The translations under genes and the position numbers were made by a program. Below the pieces are notes generated by a model. The model was not told the DNA's origin. It saw only the letters and a list, made by a program, of their open reading frames with translations, and did no database searches. Below are positions 53,274-64,000 of a DNA stretch of 64,000 bases, piece after piece. Source of the stretch: Rhynchopus sp. YZ270_cl-10 (lineage: Eukaryota > Euglenozoa > Diplonemea > Diplonemida > Diplonemidae); contig OZ037843.1 in the NCBI GenBank assembly GCA_964035575.1, positions 1,302,001 to 1,366,000 on the forward strand, in the 5' to 3' direction. Every line of letters starts with the position of its first letter. Positions within the stretch are counted from its first letter, which is position 1.

Positions 53274-53562
53274 GTGTGCTGTGGAAAACTCCGCGCGATT
53301 TTCGAAACCACCATAGCATCCGGGCGATTTTCTGGAGGTGCTGATGTGACGATGCCTGGTGCGATCGACGACGTGTTGTCGTCTGTGCATTATGTGTTCC
53401 TTCCGCACTGCTCTGATGACGACGACGACGCGTGGGAGCCTGTGGACGACTACGAGCTGGAACATGCCGAGGCCGCCCGAGCGAATGGTTATCGAGCCTG
53501 CCGAGACTAATAACGCGATCGAGCAGATGGTGCTGGACGAAGAGGACAGCCCCAATGTTTAA
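53274..53562 (+). pseudogene. Possible acidic gene fragment
   Basis: A GC-rich island in A/T-rich DNA. One frame reads FSGGADVTMPGAIDDVL...HCSDDDDDAWEPVDDYE to a stop at 53510; an overlapping frame reads PPERMVIEPAETNNAIEQ to a stop at 53562. Together they resemble a short acidic N-terminal region with a frame change near 53465. It could be a broken gene or transposase remnant. No family recognised. Confidence 0.35.
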
Positions 53563-55440
53563 AAGTTTCAGATGCAGGCATCCCAGTGGGTCCAGCGTAC
53601 GAAGAGCGTTTTAGCATACCTGCAGAAGAGCAGAATGCTGGCGTGTTGTAGATTATATTTTTTTCAGAGTGGAGTTCCACAGCACACCCAGTTTTTTTTC
53701 CGATAGCAATTACTTGTTTTTATTGCGAACGGGAACAAAAATTTGTTCGCATTTTTTTGTGTGCTTTTCTGTTCTTAGAATGGAAAGTTTATGAAATTCG
53801 TCATTTTTAGTTCCCGAAGTACTGAAGTTCAGTATTGTTAGCTCTTATTCTTTTTGGTGTGGTCGAAGGCCGATGACTTTGTCTAATTTGATGCTCAAAA
53901 ATCGTCAAATAATTGTGCGGAAAGTCATTTTTTGGGGGGTAACGGTGCCGAACGGAACTCTCATTTCTCCCTGGTATCTACGGTTTGTCCGATCGGACAG
54001 TGCCGTGATGCTACCACTGGATGGATTATGGCTCACCTCTAAGCCAGAACCCAGGCCGGATGATAGTAATAATTGACCCAGGCTCCTTTTTTAGACTTTG
54101 TCTAAACTAACCCTCAACCACACCATTTGTCTTTTGTGTGTGCTTTCTTATTTGCGGTGTTTCTGCTGTGTATTGGAACGCCACGTCCCCGAATCCTTCC
54201 TAGTTGAGAAAGAAAAATAACCTCAAAACTGTTGATGATACATTCCAAAAATACCCGTAAAAAAGTCTGTTTTTTTGGACTAACTTTTTAGTTTCATTTT
54301 TTAGACAAAAAAAAGTGCATAAAACCCTAAAAGGTCCTTGCTTTCACCGTGTGCGTAAATACGTAGGTACGAACCTTTGTGTTTTGGGCGTGCAAACAAT
54401 TTGCAGCTACACAACGTATTTACAGTCGCGTTGCCTTTGTATGCGATCAAGCCCACTCCTGAGTAGAACTGTTGGAGTTTTGAGGTTCACCTTTAACTCA
54501 GGTAGCAGCTCACTAGCTGCTGGGAAGATCAATCAAGGATGAGGTTCACTTTTTTTTTTCCCCCCCTTTGGAAATCCGCGGTCGAGTGAGGACGCAGCAC
54601 TTCTTCACGATTATGTCCTCATGTGTGCAAGTGATGTCAAAGTGCGATGATGACTCATGGCACCACTGCAGCATTGCTTACACACACAGCTGTGGTGATC
54701 TCTTGGAGGGTCTTTGTCAGCACTCTTTTAAGTTTCTGTATTGTATTTTTTTGTTTTGCTCTCTAACGCATGGGGTTCTTGTTCTTGTTTCCTGGTCATC
54801 GTCCAAGATCTTTGACGAATGTTTTATTTTTCCAGCCACACCATGTCTTTGAAAACTTGGTCGTATTCATTTCTTTGTATTTTTGTATTGTGCAGGGTTC
54901 CAGGAAGTTGGTTCTTTCGAAATGACCCTGTCTGGGTCCTGAGAATGCTTCCACACACCTGGAGCCCTGGTTGTGTTGTGCTTGCAGCGTGCACAGAAGA
55001 TACAAAGACGGTCGGAAACAACGGGTATACACACTGTTGTGGTCGTGGTCCTTTGTGTTGCTGCAGGCTGTGCGATTGTGAGGAGCCTCTTGCTGCTCTG
55101 TGCTGACGTGGTGTGGTGCACTCTTCGTCTGTGTCGAAGGAACACATTCCGAAACAGTGGTTCGCGCTTTTGATACTCGGTGCTTGCTTGCAAGATCTCC
55201 TTACCCTCCCTCTCCCGGCTCTCCCAAGCTCTCACAGCTTTTGTCCCTACTTCGTTCACTAGTCTTATCACTCGCTCCCCCTTTTCTCTAGTATGTCCCT
55301 CTCTCGGGTGTAAGTTCACTCCAGTTTTTTTTTGCTGCCTTCTTTCTTGATACACCCAATTACCTGAAGACTTTTCCCATCTTTGGTTTTATCACTTCTC
55401 TTTTCTCTACCCATCGCTCACATATTGTTGTTTGAGGTGA

Positions 55441-55459
55441 CTAAGCACGAGAGGCTTAG
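55441..55459. other. CTAAGC...GCTTAG hairpin, copy 5
   Basis: Same stem and loop as the copy at 1691-1709, about 1 kb before P5. Confidence 0.6.
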
Positions 55460-56432
55460 GGTCATCTTATAAACTTTTCTTTGTTTGCGTCTGCAAAGAC
55501 GTGTGTCCACCTTCTGCACTCCCTTCATGAGGTATTTCCCTGCTCTCTTGGTGAGCTAGAAGGCAACGAAGTAAAAAAAGCACAATAGAAAAAAGAAAAA
55601 AAAATTACTGTGCAAAATCGTGGAAACAAAGCTAAGCAACCATGTTTCTTTCTCCGTGTGTGGGGGAAAGACCTTTTTTTTTGGGGGGGGGGCAGTGGCT
55701 TCCCCCCCCCATGCTGTACGTTGTGGGGTGCAGTATTCTTAAATTTTTTACCTCCGATTTTAGAATCAACAGAATGTGGTCTACGACTTTTGTTTTGACA
55801 TTTGCTGTCGTGGCGGGAAGCGGGAAGCTGGAACACACTGATTTATATCGTTTGTTTTCTATTATTTGAAGAATTGTTGGAATAGTGTAGTTGCCTCCTG
55901 TGTCTGCACTGTCCCCAGCGTCACTCTTTTTTAGATCATCTCAAACAACCTCCATCATCCACTAGGCTTCATAACACTGTTGCGGACCTCCTACGTACGT
56001 TGTCTTATCTGGTATCCAACATGGAAGAATAGGAGCGTTCAGAGAGGGTGTGCATCCTCAGTGGACAATACAAAACATAGATACAAAAGAAGGTACTTTG
56101 GCTGCGTGCCCATATTTTTCCCCCCAGCTTGCTTTTTGTAAGGTTGTCAGTGGTTCTCAGGGTCTTTAACACCAAAAAAACATCCACACTTTCTGTGGGA
56201 GTGTTTTTTGGGGGGAGGGATCCCGAGGGTGTATTTTTTTGTTATCTTGCTCTGATTAGGAACCATATGTTCCTCCAGTATGCTACCGACACAGTACAAA
56301 TGAAAGATCTGTTTCCACCCTTTTTGCTTTTGTGTCATCTACACGTAACTGCTCTCTTAATCAGATATGCACACCACAGCACACACCATGAAGGGCCATA
56401 TACTGCGCAAGAATCTTCACCAGGCATCAACA

Positions 56433-56485
56433 CCCACACCACACATCCCCAGACACTCTCTTCCCTTTCTGTACACCTCAGAACA
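56433..56485 (+). promoter_or_regulatory. Putative trans-splice acceptor of P5
   Basis: Same tract and CTCAG-AACA leader as in the other copies. Upstream homology to other receptor genes starts only about 55 bases before the ATG. Confidence 0.55.
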
Positions 56486-59095
56486 ATGGTGTCATGCGGG
56501 ATCCAGTCGCTGACAATGCTGCTGTGTGTGGTGCTGATTCTGTCGACAGGTGCGATCATCGGTGGCTTCACTCTGTCAACATGGGACGACCTTCTGGAGA
56601 AGGCACGTGACACAGGTGACGAGGGCTTCGGGATGTGTCTCGACAGTGGTACGGCGGACATCGAAACGGTCTCGGCACGCTACCTGCGTTCTGTTCTTGG
56701 CAACGTGGACACAGCAGTGAAGGAGTACCTGAAGGTGCCTGAGCAGCTCGTATTCTCTCTGGCGAACCTGGCGAAGGCACACCACCCAAACGTCAGCACG
56801 AGCCCCGACTTTGCTAATATAATGCGTCCTGCAGTCATGTCTGCTTACAAGGCTGGGATGGCTGCTGGCCTTCTCCAGATCGGTCACGAAACGTACCCGT
56901 GGTGTGCGGCACATCCTGTTCCGTGGAAGAGGGGTGACGGGTTTGCAGGGTGGGGCTCGCAGTTCTCGCATTTTGTGAATAATGATGCGAGAGGGCTGCC
57001 TCCGACAAATGGCACGAAAATCTTCATGGTGCTCGAGACACGTGACCACATAACGATGTCTCATGGACTGGGTGACTGGGCGCTCTACACGGAAGTCGAC
57101 GCGCTAGGAAACTACAAGTACGGCTCTGAGCCATGCACACTGCGTCCTGACTACAACAAAGGCGAAGTGCATGGGATGTGCATATTCCCCTTAGAGGTGA
57201 CTGCACTTCCGGGCGACCCGATGGTTGCCCAGCGTGGGAGACAGATGTACTACCTGGCTGCCGACGAGCCACCACTCAACCCTGCAGACACGCTTGTCTA
57301 CTCACGCATGACACTACAGTGGGGTGTCATGATATGGGAGCTCACGTACACGTACACCCACCCAGATATGTACACGATGTACCCCAAGCAGGGCAAGCGT
57401 GTGGGTGCTGTAGTTGCCACCGTGACTGCAGACGGAGTGACCGACGTGGTGCGTGCACAGCTGCTCCCGAAGGACACGTCGCTGTACTTGGTGGAGGACG
57501 ACCGTGTGTCTGGATCAGTGGGGACAGTTGTCGCGTACAACAGAGGACGGCACACAATGACTGTGCCCGTGCTAAGCCAACTGGGCCTCTGGGCGGACAC
57601 TGCAGTTAGCATCAACATAACGAACCACTCGATGGAAGACGCAACGTCGCACATCCCCTCAGTGATTGCAGAGCACGGGCGGTTTGTGTTCACACACCCG
57701 CAGAACTACAGAGACCTTGTGGAGAAGACAGAGGACTCCTTCCTGAAGTGGTCTGACTCGAACGGCACGGAGTTCTGGACAATCACGTCGACAATTGAAC
57801 ACAGAACGATCCTGTGGTATTCAACCCTTCTTGTGCCTCGGGCGTCTGTGATGGATACGATTGATGCGTCGACGAATGCAATCCGTGCGAAGGTGGCATC
57901 AGATCTGTCCTCTGCAGACGCACAGAAGGAGGATGCGGTGACTGTGATGGCGATTGTGACGGCTGTTGCGGTGATCGGACTTCTTGCCATTGCTGTTGTG
58001 TTCACACGCTACATCACGTCACCTCTGCTGAAGCTTGGGAGTGAGATGGCAAGTGTGGCTGTGATGGACCTGGAGGCTGTGGACACGGGCCGTGCAGTGT
58101 CGCAGCTGAGTGAAGTCGGGATGATGCAGCGCAGCTTTGTTACCATGGTGGCGAACCTGGTGGAGTACCGGAACTACATGCCGCAGAGTGTGCTTGTCAA
58201 CGACAGCGACAAAGAGGAAGTGTCAGAGACGGATTCTACACAGGATATGAAGTCGCAGTCAGGCTTGTCTAATTCACGTGCGTCACCTAGTACAGTTGTT
58301 ACGATGCAGAACCAGAAGGCACTGCTGCGTGTGGAAGGGATGAAGAAGAAGAAGGTGTCGCTGGCACACATGAACGTCGTGTCGTGGCACGCCTTCTGCA
58401 AGAAGCGCAAGGACGCAGAGGTGCTCTCCGCACACGCAGGTGTGATTGAGAGGATCCTGACAGCAGTGCAGCACAACAAGGGTGTGTGCGACACGTTTGC
58501 TGGGGACAAGATGCTTGCCACCTTCAACGCCTTTGTTCCGAAGTCGTCACACAGTGTTGCCTGTGTGAAGGCTGCACACGAAGCAGCAACAGCACTTGGT
58601 GATGTGCACACGATCTCGTATGGGTGCACGACAGGCGAGGCACGTGTCGGGAACATGGGTTGCAACGGGATGAAGAAGGTGTCGATTCTTTCGCAGTCCA
58701 TGTCGTGGGTGGTTGTGCTTGAGCGTTGGAACAAGAAGGAGAACCTGCACGGTGTCATCGACCGCAACGTGTCACGTGAGGCGGAGGGACAGGTGGTGCT
58801 CCGTTGTGCAGGTGCTGTGCTGTTCGAGAAGTTCAGTGAGAAGGTGCAGACTGTGTTTGCTGTGAAGGGTCTGTGCAGCAGCGAAAACGAGGAGTGGATG
58901 TACCAGCTGGAGTCGTCCTCAAACAACCCGCACGCACTGTGGAACGAGGTCTTCGAGCACATCATCAAACAGGACTTTGAGAAGGCGTCTTCTCTGCTGG
59001 ACAGCGTCGCTCAGGACCAACGCACACCTTACGAAACACTTTTGGGCTATGTGGAGGCGAAGGCTTATGCACCGTTCGTTGTGCACTTACACTGA
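56486..59095 (+). CDS. Receptor-like pseudo-cyclase P5
   Basis: 869 residues with the shared architecture. It has the most divergent complete ectodomain: SPDFANIMRPAV, a SQFSHFVNNDARGLPPTNGTK block, HITMSHGLGDWALYTEVDALGNYKYGSEPC and MTLQWGVMIWELTYTY replace the P1-type sequence, and TMTVPVLSQLGLWADTA precedes SINITNHS. Flanking conserved strings (PWKRGDGFAGWGS, HPDMYTMYPKQGKRVG) are unchanged. The HAMP stretch is P1/P2-like (LGSEMAS) while the late cyclase region is P3-like (VIDRNVSREAEG, LFEKFSEKVQ). The frame is open upstream to 56129, but that part is not shared. Catalytic residues are lost as in P1. Confidence 0.93.
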   Translation: MVSCGIQSLTMLLCVVLILSTGAIIGGFTLSTWDDLLEKARDTGDEGFGMCLDSGTADIETVSARYLRSVLGNVDTAVKEYLKVPEQLVFSLANLAKAHHPNVSTSPDFANIMRPAVMSAYKAGMAAGLLQIGHETYPWCAAHPVPWKRGDGFAGWGSQFSHFVNNDARGLPPTNGTKIFMVLETRDHITMSHGLGDWALYTEVDALGNYKYGSEPCTLRPDYNKGEVHGMCIFPLEVTALPGDPMVAQRGRQMYYLAADEPPLNPADTLVYSRMTLQWGVMIWELTYTYTHPDMYTMYPKQGKRVGAVVATVTADGVTDVVRAQLLPKDTSLYLVEDDRVSGSVGTVVAYNRGRHTMTVPVLSQLGLWADTAVSINITNHSMEDATSHIPSVIAEHGRFVFTHPQNYRDLVEKTEDSFLKWSDSNGTEFWTITSTIEHRTILWYSTLLVPRASVMDTIDASTNAIRAKVASDLSSADAQKEDAVTVMAIVTAVAVIGLLAIAVVFTRYITSPLLKLGSEMASVAVMDLEAVDTGRAVSQLSEVGMMQRSFVTMVANLVEYRNYMPQSVLVNDSDKEEVSETDSTQDMKSQSGLSNSRASPSTVVTMQNQKALLRVEGMKKKKVSLAHMNVVSWHAFCKKRKDAEVLSAHAGVIERILTAVQHNKGVCDTFAGDKMLATFNAFVPKSSHSVACVKAAHEAATALGDVHTISYGCTTGEARVGNMGCNGMKKVSILSQSMSWVVVLERWNKKENLHGVIDRNVSREAEGQVVLRCAGAVLFEKFSEKVQTVFAVKGLCSSENEEWMYQLESSSNNPHALWNEVFEHIIKQDFEKASSLLDSVAQDQRTPYETLLGYVEAKAYAPFVVHLH

Positions 59096-61715
59096 AGTGA
59101 AAGATTTGGCAACAAAATGTACCCCCGACACAATGAATTTTCTTTTCTCTCACTTTCAATGATGTACAGAGCACATTCGTCTTAGGTTTTATTTGTCAGA
59201 GGAGTGGGCACTCTCAGCTTCGCGTTTTGTGACTTTCTTGTTTGTGGTTTCACATTTGACATGTGTACGTGGTGAGTGAGACATGCCCGTTTTTTTTTGA
59301 TAAAACAACTTGTTGTCAATTCTAAAAAGATTGGAGGCAGCGCTGCAGGGCAAACAAAACGGATTGAAAAGGACAGAAGCTCGCTTGTTTCTTTTGAGTC
59401 CTCAATTTACCACAACAACCGTACTTCAGTTTAACACAATTTTTCACCTTTTTGTTTTCCCGGCTTTGAGCGCACAAACAAAAGACCCGATCTTATTTTT
59501 TTTAAATTTCTGCGAAGCTTGCTTTAAAGGAGAACTAGTATTACCGGTACGGTCGCCAATCATCCCTCAAAGAGGGTGATTTGTGCAATCTACGAAAACA
59601 ACTTCACTTCGCTACCCGATCCTACTATTTTTTTAAATAGAACTTTTGTTCTCTGCGTGTAGCATTTTCCTGTTTTCCACACAATATTTGTTTTTAGCTC
59701 GTGTGACTGAGTGTGGGGATGCGTTCAAGAATTAAACTCTTCCCCTCCAAACCCCCTTTTTCATCTCTAGTTTTCTTTATCCAAACGTCGAGTGGACGCG
59801 TAATAATTTTTTAGCTCTCGCCTTGGGTTAATGTTTCTTCTGCGACTTCATCGCGAACTGCACATTCATGGCACCATAACCCCTTTAGTGAATCACTCAT
59901 AACAGAGAAACAATCAGGCACATTTTGTTCGTTATGTCCACCGCCCCTTCTTCCCCTTCGACTGTATGCTAAGCAGAAAAGTTCACGATATTTGTCATTA
60001 TTTTTGAAAGAGTTAGGCAATGTGGTTTACTTTATCAGAACACCACTGATATAACGAAATTTTACGATTGTGTTTTCCTTACCAAACATTCTTTGGCGTG
60101 CGAACAGAAAACACGCCCCAGGTACAACGTTCGGCATAACTTTATGATGTCATATCGTTTGCTACGTACTCTCGAGGTGTACGGAAAAGTAGACGTGGCG
60201 TTCTTGGGTGTTTATTTGTGGTGTTTCAGTCATCTGCAAACCTGGCAGGTGAAACCCATTTGTTGTGACCACTGGACACTCCTCTTGCATGTCAGGTGAA
60301 AGTGGCATCTTTGTCTTAGTTCGATTTTGTTGTTGTGGTTGCTAATAGAGCATTCTTCGGAATCACTGACTTTTTTACACACCATTTTTTGAAAAACTTG
60401 GTCGTATTCATTTCTTTTGTATTTTTGTATTGTGCAGGGTTCGAGGAAGTTGGTTCTTTCGAAATGACCCTGTCTGGGTCCTGAGAATGCTTCCACACAC
60501 CTGGAGCCCTGGTTGTGTTGTGCTTGCAGCGTGCACAGAAGATACAAAGACGGTCGGAAACAACGGGTATACACACTGTTGTGGTCGTGGTCCTTTGTGT
60601 TGCTGCAGGCTGTGCGATTGTGAGGAGCCTCTTGCTGCTCTGTGCTGACGTGGTGTGGTGCACTATTCGTCTGTGTCGAAGGAACATGATGGGGTGCCAC
60701 GCCTTCATAGTACTGTACCTTGGTTCACTAGTGGTGCTATCTTTTGTTTCTTTTCTTGCTTCCTTACTTACCTGTTCCACACATTAGTTTCCCCCTTCTT
60801 TCTTACTTCACCCACACCTCAATCCTCACATACGTGTCTGCAAAGACCCGTGCACCCCTCCGCTCCATATTTGCTCTCGTAGTTTAACAGAAGAACGGGG
60901 TTGGGAATGCTTCATGAAAACGTGACGGCACCACCAGAAAACATTCATTTGTTGCTTCCCCGTTGTGAAAGGCTTTTGCAAATACGTTGCAAAAGAAACA
61001 CAACTAACGATCATAAAAAGCTCACTGTCTCAACCTTCGTGTTTGTCTTTCATTCTTTTGAAGCTTGAAGGATGTGTGTGCACGGGAGGCACGTTCATCT
61101 GTCAAGGCTTCTTTCTTTCCTTTCCTTTGCTGGTATTCTATAAGTTTGCTTCACTATCGTTGATTCATCTTTAGTTTCTGTGTTGTTGACTTTTGGCTTT
61201 CGTGACGGAAGCACCTGGAACACACTGCTTTCTATGGTTCTTAGCTTGCCTAGAGCAAATACAGTCACGATCATCAGCCAACTTGTCTTCAGAACATTGC
61301 TCAGGAAACAAAGGCGCAGGCCGTCAGAGTAGTTTATTCAGTTCGCTTCAGTAGTGTTGACACTCAATAGCGTCACTTTCTGCTATTGACGGTAGTTGTG
61401 TGGGCACTCATTTTAAAGTGCCTTCACAAACGGCCACAGGTAGTCACCCAAAACCACGCCCATCTACAGTAAACATGTTAAGAAGCTTTGTTTCGACTTA
61501 GGAGTCTTTCAAGATAATGACTAATGCTGCACGCCCCTCATGGGCTTACCACTTACGGTTAGTAAGGTTGGAACGAGGATCGATGGGGAACCCAAAAACA
61601 CACAAATCGCACAAAACACACAATTCACAAATCAGAATTTTTTTGTCTTTTGCTTCCCCAGTATCGCCCTCTGTACGTACTCCTCTCATCATCTACGGAA
61701 AAAAGAATCTCCCCC
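59096..61715. other. P5-P6 spacer, left part
   Basis: 59930-60085 matches array module 6350-6510/34140-34310; 60430-60690 matches 54885-55140; 61206-61250 carries the GGAAGCACCTGGAAC motif of the upstream blocks. 59096-59930 and 60790-61200 show no gene or repeat. Both copies of the 60430 block can encode a hydrophobic peptide (VVVVVLCVAAGCAIV), but only as part of near-identical DNA. Confidence 0.55.
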
Positions 61716-62213
61716 CCCCCCCGCCAGACTGCAGACTAAGAAATCATTTAATTAATTACCATCCCCACCCGATTTTTTTTGAAAATGGGCCCCACGTATT
61801 AGTGACCGGGCTCATATTTCCCAAAATCTTCGTGGTCAAAAAATTGCCAATTTTCGAGATTGACCCCACCACTGCACGGGCGGAGCCCAAAAATGCAAAT
61901 AAGGACCCGTTTCCACAACCTTCCTTCTCCCCCCCCTGAAGGGTAACCGAAGCTGAAGTCACTATTACAAACCCGGATTTTGAGGAAATTTTTGGCCGAA
62001 AATGGGCCCAGCTATTAGTGACCGGGCTCATATTTTCCAAAATTTAAGTCATTAAAATTGTGTCCATTTCTTCAGATTGACCCCACCACTGACTGGGATC
62101 GGCTCAAAAATGCAAATAACGGCGTTTTCGACTGTATTGTTTGTTACGAAACCCCGTGCAGACTTGCATTTAATTAATTAATTACCAGACCCCCAATCCT
62201 TAGTCTGCAGACT
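61716..62213. mobile_element. Inverted-repeat element carrying two 130-bp modules
   Basis: AGACTGCAGACTAAG near 61727 and its inverse near 62198 bracket two copies of the GGGCCC...CCGGGCTCATATTT module also found at 49890 and 52930. C runs at both borders hide any target duplication. Non-coding. Confidence 0.55.
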
Positions 62214-62330
62214 GCCCCCCGCGCCCCTTTTTTAGTTTACTTGTATACTCGTCTTTATCTTGTTAACACTCCCAGTATCCACCCCACATACGTCTTGTCT
62301 TGTAGCCTGCCTCCCACACCACATTACACC

Positions 62331-62740
62331 CGTCCTGGGCTGGACGTTAAATAGCATCCGGGGGAAATTCCACCTAGTGTGACGCCTCCTGAAGTTCTAT
62401 GACGGTTTACCTGAGGATGGAAAGTAGGGGCAGCAGCTCCGGAATGCCAAGACTAGAGCCCTTGGCATGGTGATGGACCCAGGTGAGTGACGCCACCTCC
62501 TCTTCAGCGAGTTGGGGGTCGCAAGGATCACTTAAGATCCTCACTCACCCCGTTGGTATATGATGAGTAACAATTCAAAAGGACACACCAAGCCTAGCCA
62601 CTTCCTCAGTGCCTCAAACTGTTCAAAATGGTCACAGGCGGCACGGCCTTCCGACGTCGGTAGTTTGTGGCTAGACTTTGTAAGTGCGGCCTTGATTTGA
62701 TTAGCACGAATTACCTTCGGGAAACTGATATCAACCACAC
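62331..62740 (+). repeat. Upstream block F, P6 copy
   Basis: Nearly identical to 41897-42400 before P3 but shorter by about 86 bases, with the junction at a short GGCAC-like repeat. It shares the same distance to the gene start, so promoter/leader and gene have moved together or been converted. Confidence 0.65.
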
Positions 62741-62786
62741 CACACATCCCCAGACACTCACTTCCCTTTCTGCACACCTCAGAACA
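62734..62786 (+). promoter_or_regulatory. Putative trans-splice acceptor of P6
   Basis: Same tract (one T-to-A and one T-to-C change) and CTCAG-AACA leader. Confidence 0.55.
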
Positions 62787-64000
62787 ATGGTGTCATGCGG
62801 GATCCAGTCGCTGACAATACTGCTGTGTGTGGTGCTGATTCTGTCGACAGGTGCGATCATCGGTGGCTTCACTCTGTCAACATGGGACGACCTTCTGGAG
62901 AAGGCACGTGACACAGGTGACGAGGGCTTCGGGATGTGTCTCGACAGTGGTACGGCGGACATCGAAACGGTCTCGGCACGCTACCTGCGCTCAGTCCTTG
63001 GCAACGTGGACACGGCAGTGAAGGAGTACCTGAAGGTGCCTGAGCAGCTCGTGGTCTCGATTGCCAACCTGGCGAGGGCACACCACCCAAACGTCAGCAC
63101 GAGCCCCGAATTTTCTCGCACAATAATGCGTCCTGCAGTCATGTCTGCCATGAGGGCTGGGGTGTCGGCTGGGGTGCTCATGATCGGAAACGAGGCGTAC
63201 CCGTGGTGTGCGGCACATCCTGTTCCGTGGAAGAGGGGTGACGGGTTTGCAGGGTGGGGCTCACGCACCTCACACAGGGAACTGAATGCTGCGAGTGGTC
63301 ACGCACCTACTAATGGCACGCAGATTATCTTGCTTCATGAAATGCGCGACCACGTGACGCTGGCAGAGGGACTTTCCGACTGGATCATCGACACAGATAT
63401 TAACCGGATGGGTGACATCAAGTATACCCATCAGCCGTGTAACTTCCAGCCTGACTACAACAAGAACGAGTTGCGTGGACTCTGCAAGTTCCCCGTTTTT
63501 GTCATCGAACCCGAGCACAAGCCAATCTTTGCTCAACGTGGGAGACAGATGTGGTTCCTTCGTGCCGACGAACCAGCACTGCACCCTGTGGACACGCTTG
63601 TCTACTCACGCATGCAGGTGCAGTGGGACTACATGTCGTGGGAGCTGAGCTACACCTACACCCACCCAGATATGTACACGATGTACCCCAAGCAGGGCAA
63701 GCGTGTGGGTGCTGCAGTTGCCACCGTGACTGCAGCTGGAGTGACCGACGTGGTGCGTTCACAGCTGCTCCCGAAGGACACTTCGTTGTACGTGGTGGAG
63801 GACGACCGTGTGTCTGGTTCAGTGGGGATAGTTGTTGCGTACAACAGAGGAAGGCAGGTGACGATGACTATGGTACGCTCCTTTATTGGCACAATGATTG
63901 AAACAGCACACAGCATGAACATAACAAACCACTCGATGGAAGACGCGACGTCACACATCCCCTCAGTGATTGCAGAGCACGGGCGGTTTGTGTTCACACA
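62787..64000 (+). CDS. Receptor-like pseudo-cyclase P6 (cut by window end)
   Basis: 404 complete codons, open to the edge, covering the signal anchor (MVSCGIQSLTILLCVV) and most of the ectodomain up to IAEHGRFVFT. The ectodomain is its own variant: SPEFSRTIMRPAV, MRAGVSAGVLMIGNEAYPW, SRTSHRELNAASGHAPTNGT (related to P4), SDWIIDTDINRMGDIKYTHQPC and RQVTMTMVRSFIGTMIETA before SMNITNHS. The conserved strings of the other copies are intact. The membrane helix, HAMP and cyclase fold are expected beyond the window. No premature stop in the visible part. Confidence 0.9.
   Translation, partial: MVSCGIQSLTILLCVVLILSTGAIIGGFTLSTWDDLLEKARDTGDEGFGMCLDSGTADIETVSARYLRSVLGNVDTAVKEYLKVPEQLVVSIANLARAHHPNVSTSPEFSRTIMRPAVMSAMRAGVSAGVLMIGNEAYPWCAAHPVPWKRGDGFAGWGSRTSHRELNAASGHAPTNGTQIILLHEMRDHVTLAEGLSDWIIDTDINRMGDIKYTHQPCNFQPDYNKNELRGLCKFPVFVIEPEHKPIFAQRGRQMWFLRADEPALHPVDTLVYSRMQVQWDYMSWELSYTYTHPDMYTMYPKQGKRVGAAVATVTAAGVTDVVRSQLLPKDTSLYVVEDDRVSGSVGIVVAYNRGRQVTMTMVRSFIGTMIETAHSMNITNHSMEDATSHIPSVIAEHGRFVFT

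Larger units (their letters stand above)
53063..56432. other. P4-P5 spacer, right part
   Basis: 54585-54850 matches array module 35100-35400. 54885-55140 matches 60430-60690. 55441-55490 carries the CTAAGC hairpin. 53563-54580 and 55500-56430 show no gene or repeat that I can name. Confidence 0.55.

Noticed and set aside
1-64000. CRISPR-like arrays among the many short repeats
   Set aside because: Repeats are direct minisatellites or palindromes without unique, evenly sized spacers, and the context is eukaryotic.

Overview
The window reads as nuclear DNA of a eukaryotic protist. Intron-free, GC-rich coding blocks sit in AT-rich, repeat-choked spacers. All large genes lie on one strand, and each starts 4 bases after a polypyrimidine tract ending in AG, which looks like a trans-splice acceptor. 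A free-living euglenozoan (kinetoplastid or diplonemid type) fits best, but this is inference: no rRNA, tRNA or spliced-leader gene was found.

The backbone is a head-to-tail array of six paralogous receptor genes, P1 to P6 (starts 2514, 30435, 42444, 46464, 56486, 62787; P6 runs off the right edge). Each encodes an approximately 870-residue protein: signal-anchor helix, Cache-like ectodomain, second membrane helix, HAMP-like segment, variable linker and a class III nucleotide-cyclase fold in which at least four catalytic or base-contact residues are replaced. N-termini and cytoplasmic halves are almost uniform, while three ectodomain blocks differ strongly. Sequence variants are shuffled between copies, as expected from gene conversion. 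The array looks like a diversified surface-sensor repertoire on a shared, probably non-catalytic, output module.

The spacers P1-P2 (28 kb) and P2-P3 (12 kb) are collinear duplicates, so the copy lacking an insertion often shows the empty site of the other. This allows exact ends to be read for several elements: a small hAT-like element (12759-13423), a Tc1/mariner-like MITE (37290-37678), an unclassified insert with a 10-bp duplication (36522-37250), and an outer TTA-flanked block (14061-28985). Other elements are defined by their ends and target duplications: a 4.8-kb hAT-like element (6823-11593), a TTAA-flanked piggyBac-like block (17919-28853), a Mutator-like element with 9-bp duplications (38648-40834), and several foldback or MITE-like elements.

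Inside the nested block is a 2343-bp CACTA-like element (20019-22361). It has about 360-bp terminal inverted repeats, and its main gene (359 codons) resembles no transposase I know. A 5'-truncated LINE (about 23690-26818) encodes a zinc knuckle, restriction-like endonuclease and OTU-like protease. The rest is low-complexity DNA, minisatellites (21 x 8 bp, 81 x 9 bp, 9 x 7 bp), diverged satellites, and a 3.2-kb inverted/direct repeat block in P4-P5 (49783-53062). No CRISPR, rRNA, convincing tRNA or LTR element was seen.
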